Position numbers and translations under genes: made by a program
Notes under the pieces: model-generated
Database searches by the model: none
What the model saw: the letters and a program-made list of their open reading frames with translations, nothing else
Told to the model about the DNA's origin: nothing
Source of the DNA: Chloroflexota bacterium
Lineage (GTDB): Bacteria > Chloroflexota > Dehalococcoidia > Lucifugimonadales > Lucifugimonadaceae
NCBI GenBank assembly: GCA_027618835.1
Contig: JAQCHZ010000014.1
Location: 1-64,000 of the forward strand
DNA length: 64,000 nucleotides
Direction of reading: 5' to 3'
Shown: one piece after another, positions 33,312 through 42,664 of the stretch
How the letters are laid out: every line of letters starts with the position of its first letter
Numbering within the stretch: the stretch's first letter is position 1

Positions 33312-35714
33312 CTACAGAACCGGTCGTGGTTTGCCGGGTTCGCCGGCGCCTACTACGCCTTCGTCTTCTAGCTCGTCCATCAGGCGTGCTGCCCGTGGGT
33401 AGCCGATGCGGAGTCGGCGTTGTAACAGCGAGACCGATAGCGTCTGCTGCGACTGTGAGAGGCTCGCTGCCTGATCGAACAGGGAGTCACCGTCGGTTGC
33501 GCGCGATGCCGTACCGCCGTTGTCGGCTCCCGCGTCGTCGAAGCTTACGGTGAGCTCGGGCAAAGGCGGCCCGCCCATGCTCTGCCACGCCGATACAACG
33601 CCCTCGATCTCGTGGTCGTTCAAGAACGCTCCCTGAACACGTGCAGGTTTCGGCTTGTCGATTGGCATGTACAGCATGTCGCCACGACCGAGCAGTTTTT
33701 CAGCGCCAGTTGAATCAAGAATCGTTCGTGAGTCGATTTGCGACATCACAGCAAATGAAATCCGGCTTGGGAAGTTGGCTTTGATTAATCCGGTTACAAC
33801 ATCGACCGACGGACGCTGTGTTGCGACGACCAGATGCACTCCTGTGGCTCGCCCAAGTTGTGCCAGTCGCACAAGCAGGCGTTCTACATCGCCAGCAGCT
33901 GTCAGCATGAGGTCGGCAAGCTCGTCGACGAGAATGACCAAGTAGGGCATCTGGTCGCCCATTTTCTCGTTGTACGAGGCGATGTTTTTCACTGCCGCCT
34001 GTTCGAGCTGACGGAATCGACCCATCATTTCGTCGACTAGCGACCGGAGAACGATTACGGCTCGATCGGATTCGGCAATCACAGGGTGATAAAGATGCGG
34101 GATGCCTTGATATGGCGTTAGTTCGACTCGCTTGGGGTCGATCATGATTAGCCGAAGTTCGAGCGGTGTCTTGGTCAAGATTAGCCCGGTGATGATGGCA
34201 TTCATGCACACGCTTTTGCCGGATCCGGTTGATCCAGCGACCAGGGTGTGTGGCATTCGAGAAAGATCAGCCATTACTGGCTCGCCGCCGCTGCCGAGAC
34301 CGAGCGGGACGGGCAATGCGGCCGTTTTAGCGAACGCTTCCCATTCCGGCGTGTCCATTACTGAACGCAATGTCACTTGAGTGGGGTGTGAGTTTGGCAC
34401 CTCGATACCAACGACCGATTCGCCCGGAACGGGAGCTTCGAATCGAAGACTCGGAGATGCGAGTGCGAGTGCAATATCTTTTTCACGGTTGAGGATGGTG
34501 TCGACTCGGACGCGCTGACCGCCGGTATTTTCTTCCGAACGACCCTTCCATCCGGGGCTGAGTCCGTACATTGTTACGGTCGGCCCTTGTCGAACTTGGT
34601 CGACACTAACGTCGATACCGAACTGGCCAAGCGATTCCTCAACAGCGCGACTAGTAGCATCGATTTCTTCTTGGGTGATACCGCCGGGCTTTGCGATCGC
34701 CAGCATGTCTCGGTTCGGCAGGTGCCATGGGTATCGCTGGGCTGCTGAGTAGTCGGGAGGTGGAGAGGCAACTTCCTCGGCGGCTTCAACTTCGGTGGGG
34801 GTTGGGTAAGCGACGGTTACGGGAGTTGCCGGATCCTGCGGGAGTCGGTCGACGAACTTGGCCAACTCGGATTGCGGAGATGTTTCGTTCGAAGCTGCAG
34901 GAGTGGTTTCAGCGTTCGAGGTAGTCGGTGAGGTATTAGCCGTGATGCCCGCGGAAGATGAACTATCTGTGTTTTGAATGGCAGCCAGTGCGACTGCCTC
35001 GTTCTCGGCGTCGATCTTCGCCTGAGCCGCCTGATCAGCGTCGTACTCGGCTTTATCGATTTTTTGTATCGCCTTAGCTGCCGCACGATCAGATCGCCAT
35101 TTTTCTAATTTGATAGATAGCGTACGCAGTCCGCCAACGATCACTGCGTAAACGGTAATGAACACTCCGCCAAGTTTTGCGCCTGATCGTTTAGCCCAAC
35201 TCGGTGAGCCGACCGCGAAAGCGATCAAAAGCAGAGCAACTACTCTGGCCCAAGCTATGGCGTATTCGGAAAGACCAACATCGAAGCGATCCCACTCCTG
35301 TGGCAAGCGGGATATCGCCATTCCAACATCGCCACCAAAAGTCTCGCCACTGAATGCTGCTAGCGGAGCGTAGAAAATACCAAGCCCACCCGATATCGCC
35401 GCCGATAGAGAAAGTGACGAAATCACCCAGCGCCATCGCGCGAATAACGCAGTTCGTTTGAACACGATGAGGAACAGGATGGCTATTAACCAAAGACCCA
35501 ATGGAATCGCCGACCACCCGACCAATTTGCCGGTGTCGTCTTGAAAGAAGAAGTATGCGATCGCCGCCACCGCTGCTATTGCGACGGCGAACCAGAACTG
35601 CGCAGGTGCCGCAACCAAAAGCCGGCCAACCAGCCTCGTCATCGAGCCGATGAGTCGGCCGATTTTGACGAAGGCGTTTGAGCCGGACTTTTTAGTTTTG
35701 GATTTAGACGTCAA
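33312..35714 (-). CDS. ftsK: DNA translocase FtsK/SpoIIIE
   Basis: An 800-aa protein. The N-terminal 200 residues carry four membrane helices, then an Ala/Ser/Thr-rich linker with charged coil-like residues (about 205-300). The motor domain contains 'PLGLGSGGEPVMADLSRMPHTLVAGSTGSGKS' (Walker A at 494-501) and a Walker B-type 'YLVILVDELADLML'. The C-terminal gamma winged helix ('SVSLLQRRLRIGYPRAARLMDELEDEGVVG') would read KOPS-like sequences. It pumps chromosome termini through the division septum and helps dimer resolution. The start overlaps the end of the RNase J gene by 11 nt, so they are co-translated. Confidence 0.94.
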   Translation of the reverse strand: MTSKSKTKKSGSNAFVKIGRLIGSMTRLVGRLLVAAPAQFWFAVAIAAVAAIAYFFFQDDTGKLVGWSAIPLGLWLIAILFLIVFKRTALFARWRWVISSLSLSAAISGGLGIFYAPLAAFSGETFGGDVGMAISRLPQEWDRFDVGLSEYAIAWARVVALLLIAFAVGSPSWAKRSGAKLGGVFITVYAVIVGGLRTLSIKLEKWRSDRAAAKAIQKIDKAEYDADQAAQAKIDAENEAVALAAIQNTDSSSSAGITANTSPTTSNAETTPAASNETSPQSELAKFVDRLPQDPATPVTVAYPTPTEVEAAEEVASPPPDYSAAQRYPWHLPNRDMLAIAKPGGITQEEIDATSRAVEESLGQFGIDVSVDQVRQGPTVTMYGLSPGWKGRSEENTGGQRVRVDTILNREKDIALALASPSLRFEAPVPGESVVGIEVPNSHPTQVTLRSVMDTPEWEAFAKTAALPVPLGLGSGGEPVMADLSRMPHTLVAGSTGSGKSVCMNAIITGLILTKTPLELRLIMIDPKRVELTPYQGIPHLYHPVIAESDRAVIVLRSLVDEMMGRFRQLEQAAVKNIASYNEKMGDQMPYLVILVDELADLMLTAAGDVERLLVRLAQLGRATGVHLVVATQRPSVDVVTGLIKANFPSRISFAVMSQIDSRTILDSTGAEKLLGRGDMLYMPIDKPKPARVQGAFLNDHEIEGVVSAWQSMGGPPLPELTVSFDDAGADNGGTASRATDGDSLFDQAASLSQSQQTLSVSLLQRRLRIGYPRAARLMDELEDEGVVGAGEPGKPRPVL

Positions 35715-37377
35715 TTGAGGATGTGATGATCAGCGGGCGGCGTTTTGTGCGCCGACCCAAGAAGCTTCCAACAGTGGTGCGTACTACATCTTCTAGGTCG
35801 CCCCACTCTATCGGCTTTTTCAACTGTTTTTCAAGCACAAGAGCCAGAGCATTTTCAGTTTCGCGTAATAGTCCATCTGAGTCCTCAGTGTGAACAAAAC
35901 CGGCTGAGACGATTTTTGGCTTGCCGACCAGTGAGCCGTCGACAGTGTCACGTGAGAACGCAACACTGACAACACCGTTGTTCTGAAGCGATCGGCGTTC
36001 GACAACGACGTTACCTGATTCGTCCCACATGCCGAGTCCGTGCACGAAGATGTGCCCGGCGTCGATTCGGTCGACCACTTCACCAGCTTTTGCATCGATC
36101 TCGAGGATGTCGCCATCGGTGAGCAAAAATGCGTTTTCAGGAGCGACGCCAGTTGAGATTGCTAGGTCGACGTGCGCCTTCAGCATTCGATATTCACCGT
36201 GAACAGGAACGAAGTACTTAGGGCGTGTTGCGTTGAGCAGCATCCGAAGTTCTTCTTTGCGAGCGTGACCAGGCACGTGTGTGCGTGTCTGGTGATTCGT
36301 AATAACCCTAGCGCCAAGTCGAACGAGTTCGTTAATCGACTCGTTCACCGGAACTTCGTTACCTGGGATCGTGCTTGCCGACATGATGATCGTGTCGCCG
36401 TCTTGGATACGGATATCTCGGTGATCGTTACGCGACATGCGAACGAGTCCGGATTGTGGCTCACCCTGACTACCCGTGGTGAGAATCAATACTTTGTTGC
36501 CGGGAAGGCTGTTCGCCTCAGCGGCTGTGATCATGAGATCGCCGGGGATGTCCAAGTGACCAAGATCGCGACCTGTCTTGGTGTTGTTAATCATGCTGCG
36601 TCCAAGAACACAGAGCTTTCGACCGTGTTTGACGCAAGCGTCGGCGACGATCTGAATTCGTGCAATTTGAGAAGCGAAGCTTGAAATGATGATTCGATTT
36701 TCAGCGTCACGGATTAAACCCGGCAGATTCTCAACTACTTCACGGTCGGATGGCGAGTAGCCCTCTTCCTCGGCGTAAGTAGAATCGGCCATGAGCAGCA
36801 ATGCGCCGTCTTGGCAAATGTCGGCGAGCACACTAAGGTCAGATGGAGGTCCGATTACTGGCGCGTTGTCGAGCTTGAAGTCGCCGGTGTGAATAACTAC
36901 TCCAGCAGGCGTAGTTATTGCGATGCCGGTCGAGTCAGGGATAGAGTGGCACACAGCGAACCATTCGACTTCAAGTTCACCGATTTGGTGCTGCTCTCCG
37001 GGGCGAATTACTTTTAGTTCGGCTTCGTCACGCATGCGTGCTTGTCGAAGCTTGTCGTGGATCAATGCTTCTGCCATTGCCGGTGCGTAGACAGGCACGT
37101 TCACACGCTTCAGAACGTGTGGAACGGCTCCGATGTGGTCTTCATGACCGTGTGTGATTAGTAGTGCTCGGACGCGGTCGGCGTTGTCTTCCAGATAGTT
37201 CATATCGGGAATCACTACGTCGATGCCGGGCATGTTCCACTCAGGGAACAGCACCCCTGCGTCGATCACGACGATATCGTCGACGGTCTCTAGGACCATC
37301 ATGTTTTTGCCGATTTCACCTAGTCCACCAAGTGGTAATACGCGAATCCAAGGCGAGTCTTTAGTTTTTTTAGCCAT
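35704..37377 (-). CDS. rnj: ribonuclease J
   Basis: A 557-aa metallo-beta-lactamase/beta-CASP ribonuclease. The zinc site is 'LITHGHEDHIGAVPHVL' (HxHxDH, about residues 74-79), followed by 'IHTGDFKLDN' and the beta-CASP motif C 'YFVPVHGEYRMLKAH' near residue 395. RNase J has 5'-3' exonuclease and endonuclease activity in mRNA turnover and rRNA maturation in bacteria that lack RNase E, as do Chloroflexota and Firmicutes. The C-terminal domain (about 460-555) is normal. It is upstream of ftsK, which is a recurrent neighbourhood. Confidence 0.94.
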   Translation of the reverse strand: MAKKTKDSPWIRVLPLGGLGEIGKNMMVLETVDDIVVIDAGVLFPEWNMPGIDVVIPDMNYLEDNADRVRALLITHGHEDHIGAVPHVLKRVNVPVYAPAMAEALIHDKLRQARMRDEAELKVIRPGEQHQIGELEVEWFAVCHSIPDSTGIAITTPAGVVIHTGDFKLDNAPVIGPPSDLSVLADICQDGALLLMADSTYAEEEGYSPSDREVVENLPGLIRDAENRIIISSFASQIARIQIVADACVKHGRKLCVLGRSMINNTKTGRDLGHLDIPGDLMITAAEANSLPGNKVLILTTGSQGEPQSGLVRMSRNDHRDIRIQDGDTIIMSASTIPGNEVPVNESINELVRLGARVITNHQTRTHVPGHARKEELRMLLNATRPKYFVPVHGEYRMLKAHVDLAISTGVAPENAFLLTDGDILEIDAKAGEVVDRIDAGHIFVHGLGMWDESGNVVVERRSLQNNGVVSVAFSRDTVDGSLVGKPKIVSAGFVHTEDSDGLLRETENALALVLEKQLKKPIEWGDLEDVVRTTVGSFLGRRTKRRPLIITSSIDV

Positions 37378-37474
37378 ATGAATGAAATGATGCCGGTTGG
37401 GATTTCAAAGCACACTGCGCGAGTGTCCTGGCTGGATTGCAGCCAGATTTTTCTCGAACGCGATTGTGTGGTGC

Positions 37475-38302
37475 CTAGAAAATTCCCAGTTGGCGATCTC
37501 CTTTTTCTTCTTTTGTTGTTTCGTTCTTCAATAGAGGTTCAGATAGTTGACCGTCGGCAATTGGTGCGTCGGCTGTTTGGCTTGAAGGCCGGTTATTGTT
37601 TTCTTGTTCGAGTTCTTCTTTGTCTTCGTTTAATTTTCGATCTTGTTGCGTTACCAGTGAGTTGGGAGCTGAAGTATCGACTTCACCGTTGATTTCGTCG
37701 TCGTTATTTACAGACGATACCCCGTGGGCTTGTCGTAGTGCCTCGGGAAGTTTTAGCACGTCTTGCTGAAGTTCTCGCTTGATTGCCGGGTTTCTTAATC
37801 CGGCGGCGGGATGGAGCAGGGGAAATAGAATACGGCCTTCCCATTCGAGTATCTTGCCGTGGTCTTCAGAAATTTTACCCTTTGGATGGAACCTAAGCAT
37901 TGAAACACGACCCAGTGTGACCACGACTTTCGGGTCGGTAAGTTCCATCTGGCGCTCCAAATACGGGCGGCAAGCGGCAACTTCATCGGGTAGCGGGTCT
38001 CGATTGTCTGGCGGTCGACACTTCACGACGTTGGTGATGAATACGTCTTCGCGGGTAAGCGGGATCGCTGCGAGTAGTTCGTCGAGAAGCTTTCCTGAGC
38101 GTCCAACAAACGGAAGACCCTGCTGGTCTTCGTTAAAGCCGGGACCCTCGCCGATGATAAGAATCTCGGCTTTGGACGAGCCGCTTCCGGGAACCGCATT
38201 AGTTCGAGTGGAGTGAAGACCGCAGGCAGTGCATGAACGAACGGCGGTTGCTAGTTCGTCGATTGAATGCCAGGAATTACTGCTGGTTTCGGCTGTTGTC
38301 AA
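37475..38302 (-). CDS. udg: uracil-DNA glycosylase, family 4 (iron-sulfur)
   Basis: A 275-aa protein. Four cysteines fit the 4Fe-4S site of type 4 UDGs: C24 and C27 in 'SCTACGL', C95 in 'VVKCRPPDNRDP' and C111 in 'VAACRPYL'. The active-site motif is 'GEGPGFNEDQQGLPFVGRSGKLLD' (usual GEAPG..ED..G.PFVG) and the leucine-loop motif is 'LLHPAAGLRNP'. It excises uracil from DNA after cytosine deamination. Residues beyond about 185 form an acidic, Gln/Asn/Glu-rich tail not found in most homologues, so the protein is about 80 residues longer than usual. Confidence 0.92.
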   Translation of the reverse strand: MTTAETSSNSWHSIDELATAVRSCTACGLHSTRTNAVPGSGSSKAEILIIGEGPGFNEDQQGLPFVGRSGKLLDELLAAIPLTREDVFITNVVKCRPPDNRDPLPDEVAACRPYLERQMELTDPKVVVTLGRVSMLRFHPKGKISEDHGKILEWEGRILFPLLHPAAGLRNPAIKRELQQDVLKLPEALRQAHGVSSVNNDDEINGEVDTSAPNSLVTQQDRKLNEDKEELEQENNNRPSSQTADAPIADGQLSEPLLKNETTKEEKGDRQLGIF

Positions 38303-38479
38303 AGCGTGAAGGTCATTAGCGAAGGATTGTCCGGATGCGGACGTCGGTAAGTGCTCTTAAGTTATCACAATCGGCTTAAGGAACAACTCTCGCGTCGGTT
38401 CAGCGCAGGCTCTTGGCAATGACAGTGTTGTTCGCACCCGACCAAATCACGTAACGATGCTCGAAGCCAACCAACGGTC

Positions 38480-38545
38480 CTCCCCCGGATCGGGGGAGTT
38501 AGACGGGGAGATTGCGACGCGGAGCCGAGTTACGAAAGTAACGAG
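38480..38545. repeat. structured palindromic intergenic element
   Basis: An 8-bp palindrome 'ctcccccg-gat-cgggggag' is followed within 30 bp by 'gttac-gaaa-gtaac' in a GC-rich stretch between udg and acpP. No ORF fits. It looks like a dispersed intergenic element or part of a structured RNA; I see no second clear copy in this window. Confidence 0.4.
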
Positions 38546-38566
38546 CGCGACCAAACGCCATGCGCG

Positions 38567-38622
38567 AAAAAAACCGCATCGCTCTCAAATAAAAAAATAA
38601 TGAGAACGAATGCGGTTTTTTT
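38567..38622. terminator. bidirectional-looking intrinsic terminator downstream of acpP
   Basis: Stem 'aaaaaaaccgcat' / 'atgcggttttttt' with an AT-rich loop that itself contains 'tctca...tgaga'. A runs on one side and T runs on the other allow function on either strand. It ends the yceD-rpmF-fabD-nusB-acpP transcript. Confidence 0.75.
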
Positions 38623-38685
38623 AACTCAGATGCCAAGGCGCCCACAAAAGTGTTCACCGGAGCAACTAAACGAAGTGAAACCGAA

Positions 38686-38943
38686 TTATTCGGTGATTCC
38701 GCGATCGGCCAGGTACTTCACAGCATCCTGAACGGTCTTGATACCTTCGGCATCTTCGTCGGAAATCTCGAGGGGTTGGTCGTCTGAACCAAATTCCTCT
38801 TCGATTGCCATGATCAACTCGACCACGTCAAGGGAGTCGGCATTTAGGTCTTCGGTAAACGAAGATTCTGCCGAAACATCTGAGGCATCAACACTGAGCT
38901 TGTCGGCCGCTATATCGCGGACTCGATCCAACACACTGGCCAT
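38686..38943 (-). CDS. acpP: acyl carrier protein
   Basis: An 85-aa acidic protein with the phosphopantetheine attachment serine in '[17 protein letters not shown]' (Ser about 42). It carries growing acyl chains in type II fatty acid synthesis. The four-helix layout and length are standard. Last gene of the minus-strand lipid/translation cluster, 95 bp after nusB, and followed by a terminator. Confidence 0.96.
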   Translation of the reverse strand: MASVLDRVRDIAADKLSVDASDVSAESSFTEDLNADSLDVVELIMAIEEEFGSDDQPLEISDEDAEGIKTVQDAVKYLADRGITE

Positions 38944-39038
38944 TTACTTCAACCCCCGGGAGGTCATGCGGAACGGCCGTCCCGCTCGATCTTGGAATTT
39001 TTAAATTTCGTCGACTACAAACATAATCGAACGGCAAC

Positions 39039-39530
39039 CTATGCTAGCAGAGCGCCGAGCACTCCGTTAATGAATTTTGGCGACGAATCTGACCCGAATA
39101 ATCGAGCTAACTCAACCGCTTCGTTCGCAACTACGCTCTGCGGGGCCGCATCTTCCATCGCCAACTCGGCCATTGCCACCCGTAAAACGTTACGTTCCAC
39201 GAGGGGCATTTGGTCGGAAGGGTACTGAGATGCGATCTTCGCTATTCGTGAATCCAGCTCTGTTCGCTGTTCTTCACACACGCTTACCAGACGGATTGCA
39301 AAATCGATGTCATCGTCTGTTAGTTCTCGCTCAATGGCGAGTCGCCTTACGGCTGATGTGGCGGGATGGCCAGAGGAATCGGATTCGTACAGCGCCTGCA
39401 CAACTGCGGCTCGTGAGCCGGTGCGGCCTTTTCGAATTGGGGGATCGCTTTCGCCAACGATATCGCCATCGACTAATTCGTCGAGGCGGTCGGGCTCTTG
39501 CGGTATGTACTTTGATTTATCTGCAGACAC
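39039..39530 (-). CDS. nusB: transcription antitermination factor NusB
   Basis: A 163-aa protein starting at GTG (39530). After an acidic N-terminal extension of about 35 residues the NusB fold is clear: 'SRAAVVQALYESDSSGH', 'LPLVERNVLRVAMAELA'-type segment ('MPLVERNVLRVAMAELAM') and 'VANEAVELARLFGSDSSPKFINGVLGALL', the C-terminal signature. NusB with S10 helps antitermination on rRNA operons. Its place between fabD and acpP is less usual; in many genomes it sits with accBC or ribH. Confidence 0.92.
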   Translation of the reverse strand: MSADKSKYIPQEPDRLDELVDGDIVGESDPPIRKGRTGSRAAVVQALYESDSSGHPATSAVRRLAIERELTDDDIDFAIRLVSVCEEQRTELDSRIAKIASQYPSDQMPLVERNVLRVAMAELAMEDAAPQSVVANEAVELARLFGSDSSPKFINGVLGALLA

Positions 39531-39608
39531 GTTTAGATAGCCCTAACGGCGAATTATTACTTGAAGGAAGGGATACCAATAACTATTGGGAGTCTAAAGC
39601 GGTAAAGC

Positions 39609-40550
39609 CTACGAAGCGCTCGAGTAGTTGAGTACCGAAGCGAAGTCGCCAATGCTAGTGATGCTGGCAGAACGGTCGATTCTCTTCACCATTCCGGAAA
39701 GAATCTTGCCGTGGCCAATTTCGTAGAAAGTGTCGATACCGTCGTTCAGCATGAACTTCACGGTGTTGTTCCACTGCACACAGGAAGTCAGCTGTAGACG
39801 AAGCTCTTCTTTGACTTCGTCGGCAGTACCAAGCGACTTAGCTGTCACGTTACCTACAAGAGGAACGAGAGGATCGTGGAACGTAAGTGAATCGATCATT
39901 GCGTTCAAGCCGTTCTGAGCTGGGCTCATCAGACCTGAATGGAAAGCACCACCAACCTGTAGCGGAATTGCCTTCTTAGCACCACGAGCGCTTGCCATAT
40001 CAATTGCCATTGCGAGGCTGCGGTGGTCGCCGGCGAGAATAATCTGCTGCTCGGTGTTGATAGTCGACATCTGTGCGCCAGACTCTCGACATATCTCTTC
40101 AGCTGTCACTTCATCTAAACCGATGAGAGCAGCCATTCCACCCGGTCGCTCATTACAGGCACCCTGCATAAGCCGACCACGTTCCACAACCAGCTTCACA
40201 GCATCAGAAATGCTAAGCACACTCGCAACTGCAAGGGCTGAATATTCACCAAGTGAATGTCCAGCAGTGGCATTTGGAACCTGAAGAACGCCAGTGGCTT
40301 CTTCCATTGCTCGCCACGTTGCAACCGAAGTTGCCATGATGGCGGGCTGAGTGTTCTCAGTCTGCCGAAGTTCGTCGTCCGGACCCTCAAACATCAATGT
40401 AGAAAGCTTACGACCTAGTGTGTCGTCAATCTCGTCGAATACTTCGCGTGCTGCGATGGAATTCAAGTAGAGGTCTTTTCCCATACCTACGGCTTGTGAG
40501 CCCTGGCCTGGGAATAAGAATGCAATTTTGGAAGCTGTTTGGGTAGTCAT
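39609..40550 (-). CDS. fabD: malonyl-CoA:ACP transacylase
   Basis: A 313-aa acyltransferase. 'FLFPGQGSQAVGMGKDL' at the N-terminus, the nucleophile in 'TAGHSLGEYSALAVA' (GHSLG, Ser about 99), and the catalytic His in 'GGAFHSGLMSPAQ' (about 209) are all present. It loads malonyl groups, made by AccDA, onto ACP. Codons and spacing fit a cluster with rpmF upstream (33 bp) and nusB downstream. The fabH and plsX genes often found here are absent from the window. Confidence 0.95.
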   Translation of the reverse strand: MTTQTASKIAFLFPGQGSQAVGMGKDLYLNSIAAREVFDEIDDTLGRKLSTLMFEGPDDELRQTENTQPAIMATSVATWRAMEEATGVLQVPNATAGHSLGEYSALAVASVLSISDAVKLVVERGRLMQGACNERPGGMAALIGLDEVTAEEICRESGAQMSTINTEQQIILAGDHRSLAMAIDMASARGAKKAIPLQVGGAFHSGLMSPAQNGLNAMIDSLTFHDPLVPLVGNVTAKSLGTADEVKEELRLQLTSCVQWNNTVKFMLNDGIDTFYEIGHGKILSGMVKRIDRSASITSIGDFASVLNYSSAS

Positions 40551-40583
40551 ATCGAACGACTCTCGTGCGTTAGCAGTGCTTAC

Positions 40584-40829
40584 TTACGAATCAGACCCTT
40601 TAGATGCAGCTGCAATTGCCTGTACCTGTTCGAGTAGGTTCACCTGAGGCCAGTTGCCTGGCATCGTGCGACCTTTGTGGTTTCCACACTCCGGGCAAGC
40701 AATGTGCGGCTGGATTCGTTCCTGCCGGGAACATGGGCAAAGCGAAGACGCTGGCAACTTAATAGCGTTGTGAGCGTTTCGATTGCCCTTGCGGGCACGG
40801 GTATGTTTTTTCTTGGGAAGTGGAGGCAT
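40584..40829 (-). CDS. rpmF: 50S ribosomal protein L32
   Basis: An 81-aa protein. The N-terminal 'PPLPKKKHTRARKGNRNAHNAIK' is typical of L32 and is followed by a zinc-ribbon-like set: 'CPCS' and 'CPECGNHKGR'. The C-terminal tail (about 20 residues) is longer than in the E. coli protein. It lies directly downstream of yceD (27 bp), as in most bacteria. Confidence 0.94.
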   Translation of the reverse strand: MPPLPKKKHTRARKGNRNAHNAIKLPASSLCPCSRQERIQPHIACPECGNHKGRTMPGNWPQVNLLEQVQAIAAASKGSDS

Positions 40830-40856
40830 ATCTATGTATCAAGGGCGTTAGCCCGC

Positions 40857-41405
40857 TCAATCTGACGATTCTGCGCCTTTTCCAATCAGTCCTGCAAGCC
40901 CCGCCCAACGCGGATCTACAGAACTTTCGACGCACGAACAATGAATTGTATTGCGATTAACTGTGCAAATGGGGCAAATTCCTAAGCAATCTTCCTTGCA
41001 AAGTATCGCAATTGGAAGTGCGCTAAGGAACGCCTGGCCGAGTCCTTCGGTTAAATCTAAGAAATTTTGTTCATCAATAACCAACACCGGATCATATGAA
41101 TAATCCTCTTCATCAGGCCGAGAACCCTTCTCGCCCATCAAATTAGTGTTCGTCGGAGAGAACTCCTCTTCCATCGTAACGTTCACATTTACAGTAGCGG
41201 GCTCAAGGCATCTACCGCACGAATTGTGCGTTACCGACTCAAAATCACCACTCACAAGCACAGTAGCGTCGGTCCTCATCAAGCGAACCGAACCATTGAT
41301 CTCTTCTAACGAATAACCGTCGATGACGATTTGTTCGTTCTCAATCTCATACTGTTCGCTGTCACCGGGACTCCCGGTAAGCAAACTCGCAACGTTGTAG
41401 ATCAT
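40857..41405 (-). CDS. yceD: YceD/DUF177 family protein
   Basis: A 182-aa protein. The family core 'VSGDFESVTHNSCGRCLEPATVNVNVTMEEEF' (about 52-83) with the CxxC pair is clear, as is the later 'LDLTEGLGQAFLSALPI' followed by a second cysteine cluster 'CKEDCLGICPIC' and 'HCSC'. YceD proteins accompany rpmF almost universally and have been linked to 23S rRNA/ribosome accumulation. First gene of the minus-strand cluster; the start ATG at 41405 has no strong ribosome site. Confidence 0.88.
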   Translation of the reverse strand: MIYNVASLLTGSPGDSEQYEIENEQIVIDGYSLEEINGSVRLMRTDATVLVSGDFESVTHNSCGRCLEPATVNVNVTMEEEFSPTNTNLMGEKGSRPDEEDYSYDPVLVIDEQNFLDLTEGLGQAFLSALPIAILCKEDCLGICPICTVNRNTIHCSCVESSVDPRWAGLAGLIGKGAESSD

Positions 41406-41850
41406 CTAGCTCAAATCCCTCTAAAAGGACTCAAATGTATTGCACACGCTATTAAGGGATACGCGTACACAGCAATCTACTCTAAATACGAGTATCCACG
41501 TGAGCAAGTGTTTACGTTGTGAGCGGCAGGGGTGCGGTTGGTGTGGTGTGGTGGGGCACACCGGCAGAAAACGATGTGAGTGGGAAATCGAAAGAAAACT
41601 CACCAATCACCGACTGTCACCCAGATGAGAATCTGGGTCAAACGACCAGCTGCCTCCACCACTGTCATTCTGAACTAGATTAAAAATCTCCATAAATGAT
41701 CAAAACTAAAGAGCGACAGGGGCGTGTTTGAAGAGGCATAACGAGCAAAGCTAGCCGTGAGTGATTGCTTGGAAACACGTGGTAAATTTCTTCAATGCTC
41801 CGTCGTGTGAACAACGTTGAACTGACGCAAAGTAAAAAAGGCTCCCCCCA
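41406..41850. other. 445-bp intergenic stretch with a hairpin and a decayed repeat
   Basis: No supportable gene. It contains a perfect hairpin 'acccagat-gaga-atctgggt' (41619-41638) and, at 41663-41690, 'tgtcattctgaactag...aaatctc', which looks like a diverged copy of the common bacterial palindromic repeat (TCATTCTGAGC...GAAGAATCT). The 5' end must hold the yceD promoter and the 3' end that of the CDF-like gene. Confidence 0.45.
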
Positions 41851-42522
41851 ATGCACCGCACTGCCAAATCGCTCCTTTTATTTACGATCATCTACAACAT
41901 CGCCGAAGGTGTTGTGGCGATATGGGCTGGAATAGCGGCAGGCAGCATCTCGCTAGTCGCATTCGGGGCAGACAGCTATCTGGAAGTCGCGGCAGCGTCG
42001 GTCGTTTATTGGCGACTGGCCATTAGGCAGCACGACGACGAGTCGGGTGAGTTTGAAGAACGAATCGAGAAGTTCATCGGCTGGACGTTCCTTGTGCTTG
42101 CGGCAGCCGTTGTGTTTCAGGCGGTGGTCGGATTCGCCAACCGCAGCGGCGCTGAAGAATCAGTACCCGGTTTCGTTCTGGCGATTGTTTCGGTGACGCT
42201 CATGCCTGCGATTGCGATCTGGAAGCTGAGACTCGCAGCCGATATGGACATACGCTCGCTCACCGCAGAAGCAAAAGAAACTCTCGCCTGCTCCTACCTT
42301 TCGGTAACGCTGCTGATCGGACTCAGCTTCAACGCACTGCTCGGCTGGTGGTGGCTCGATCCTCTCACTGCGCTGTTGCTTGTGCCTTGGCTGATCAAAG
42401 AAGGACTCGAAGGCGTTCGTGAAGAAGGCGACGACGATGAAGATGAATCGGTTAAGCTATGCTCCTGCCGCTCGTGCCTGTTCGGACTCCGAAAACGCAG
42501 GTCGAACTGCCGACTCGCCTAG
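41851..42522 (+). CDS. cation diffusion facilitator-like membrane protein (transmembrane domain only)
   Basis: A 223-aa membrane protein with five or six helices. 'SLVAFGADSYLEVAAASVVYWRL' (about 33-55) matches the second-helix DSxxE/D region of CDF transporters, and 'TAEAKETLACSYLSVTLLIGL' plus 'WWWLDPLTALLLVPWLIKEG' match helices 5 and 6. The usual His-x3-Asp zinc sites are not evident and the cytoplasmic C-terminal CDF domain is missing; instead there is an acidic stretch and a Cys-rich end ('LCSCRSCLFG'). So metal transport is possible but unproven. Related short proteins are annotated simply as cation transporters. Confidence 0.65.
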   Translation: MHRTAKSLLLFTIIYNIAEGVVAIWAGIAAGSISLVAFGADSYLEVAAASVVYWRLAIRQHDDESGEFEERIEKFIGWTFLVLAAAVVFQAVVGFANRSGAEESVPGFVLAIVSVTLMPAIAIWKLRLAADMDIRSLTAEAKETLACSYLSVTLLIGLSFNALLGWWWLDPLTALLLVPWLIKEGLEGVREEGDDDEDESVKLCSCRSCLFGLRKRRSNCRLA

Positions 42523-42664
42523 AGCGATCTTCTGTTGGCACATGATCCAACCACCTCTAGACACATCCCGTCCTCTCCACAGAAACTAACCACATAGAGA
42601 AAACGTGGCAGCCGGATCACATCTGGCACACTCCCACAAAATCGTAAAAGAGGTTGTTCTCCTG

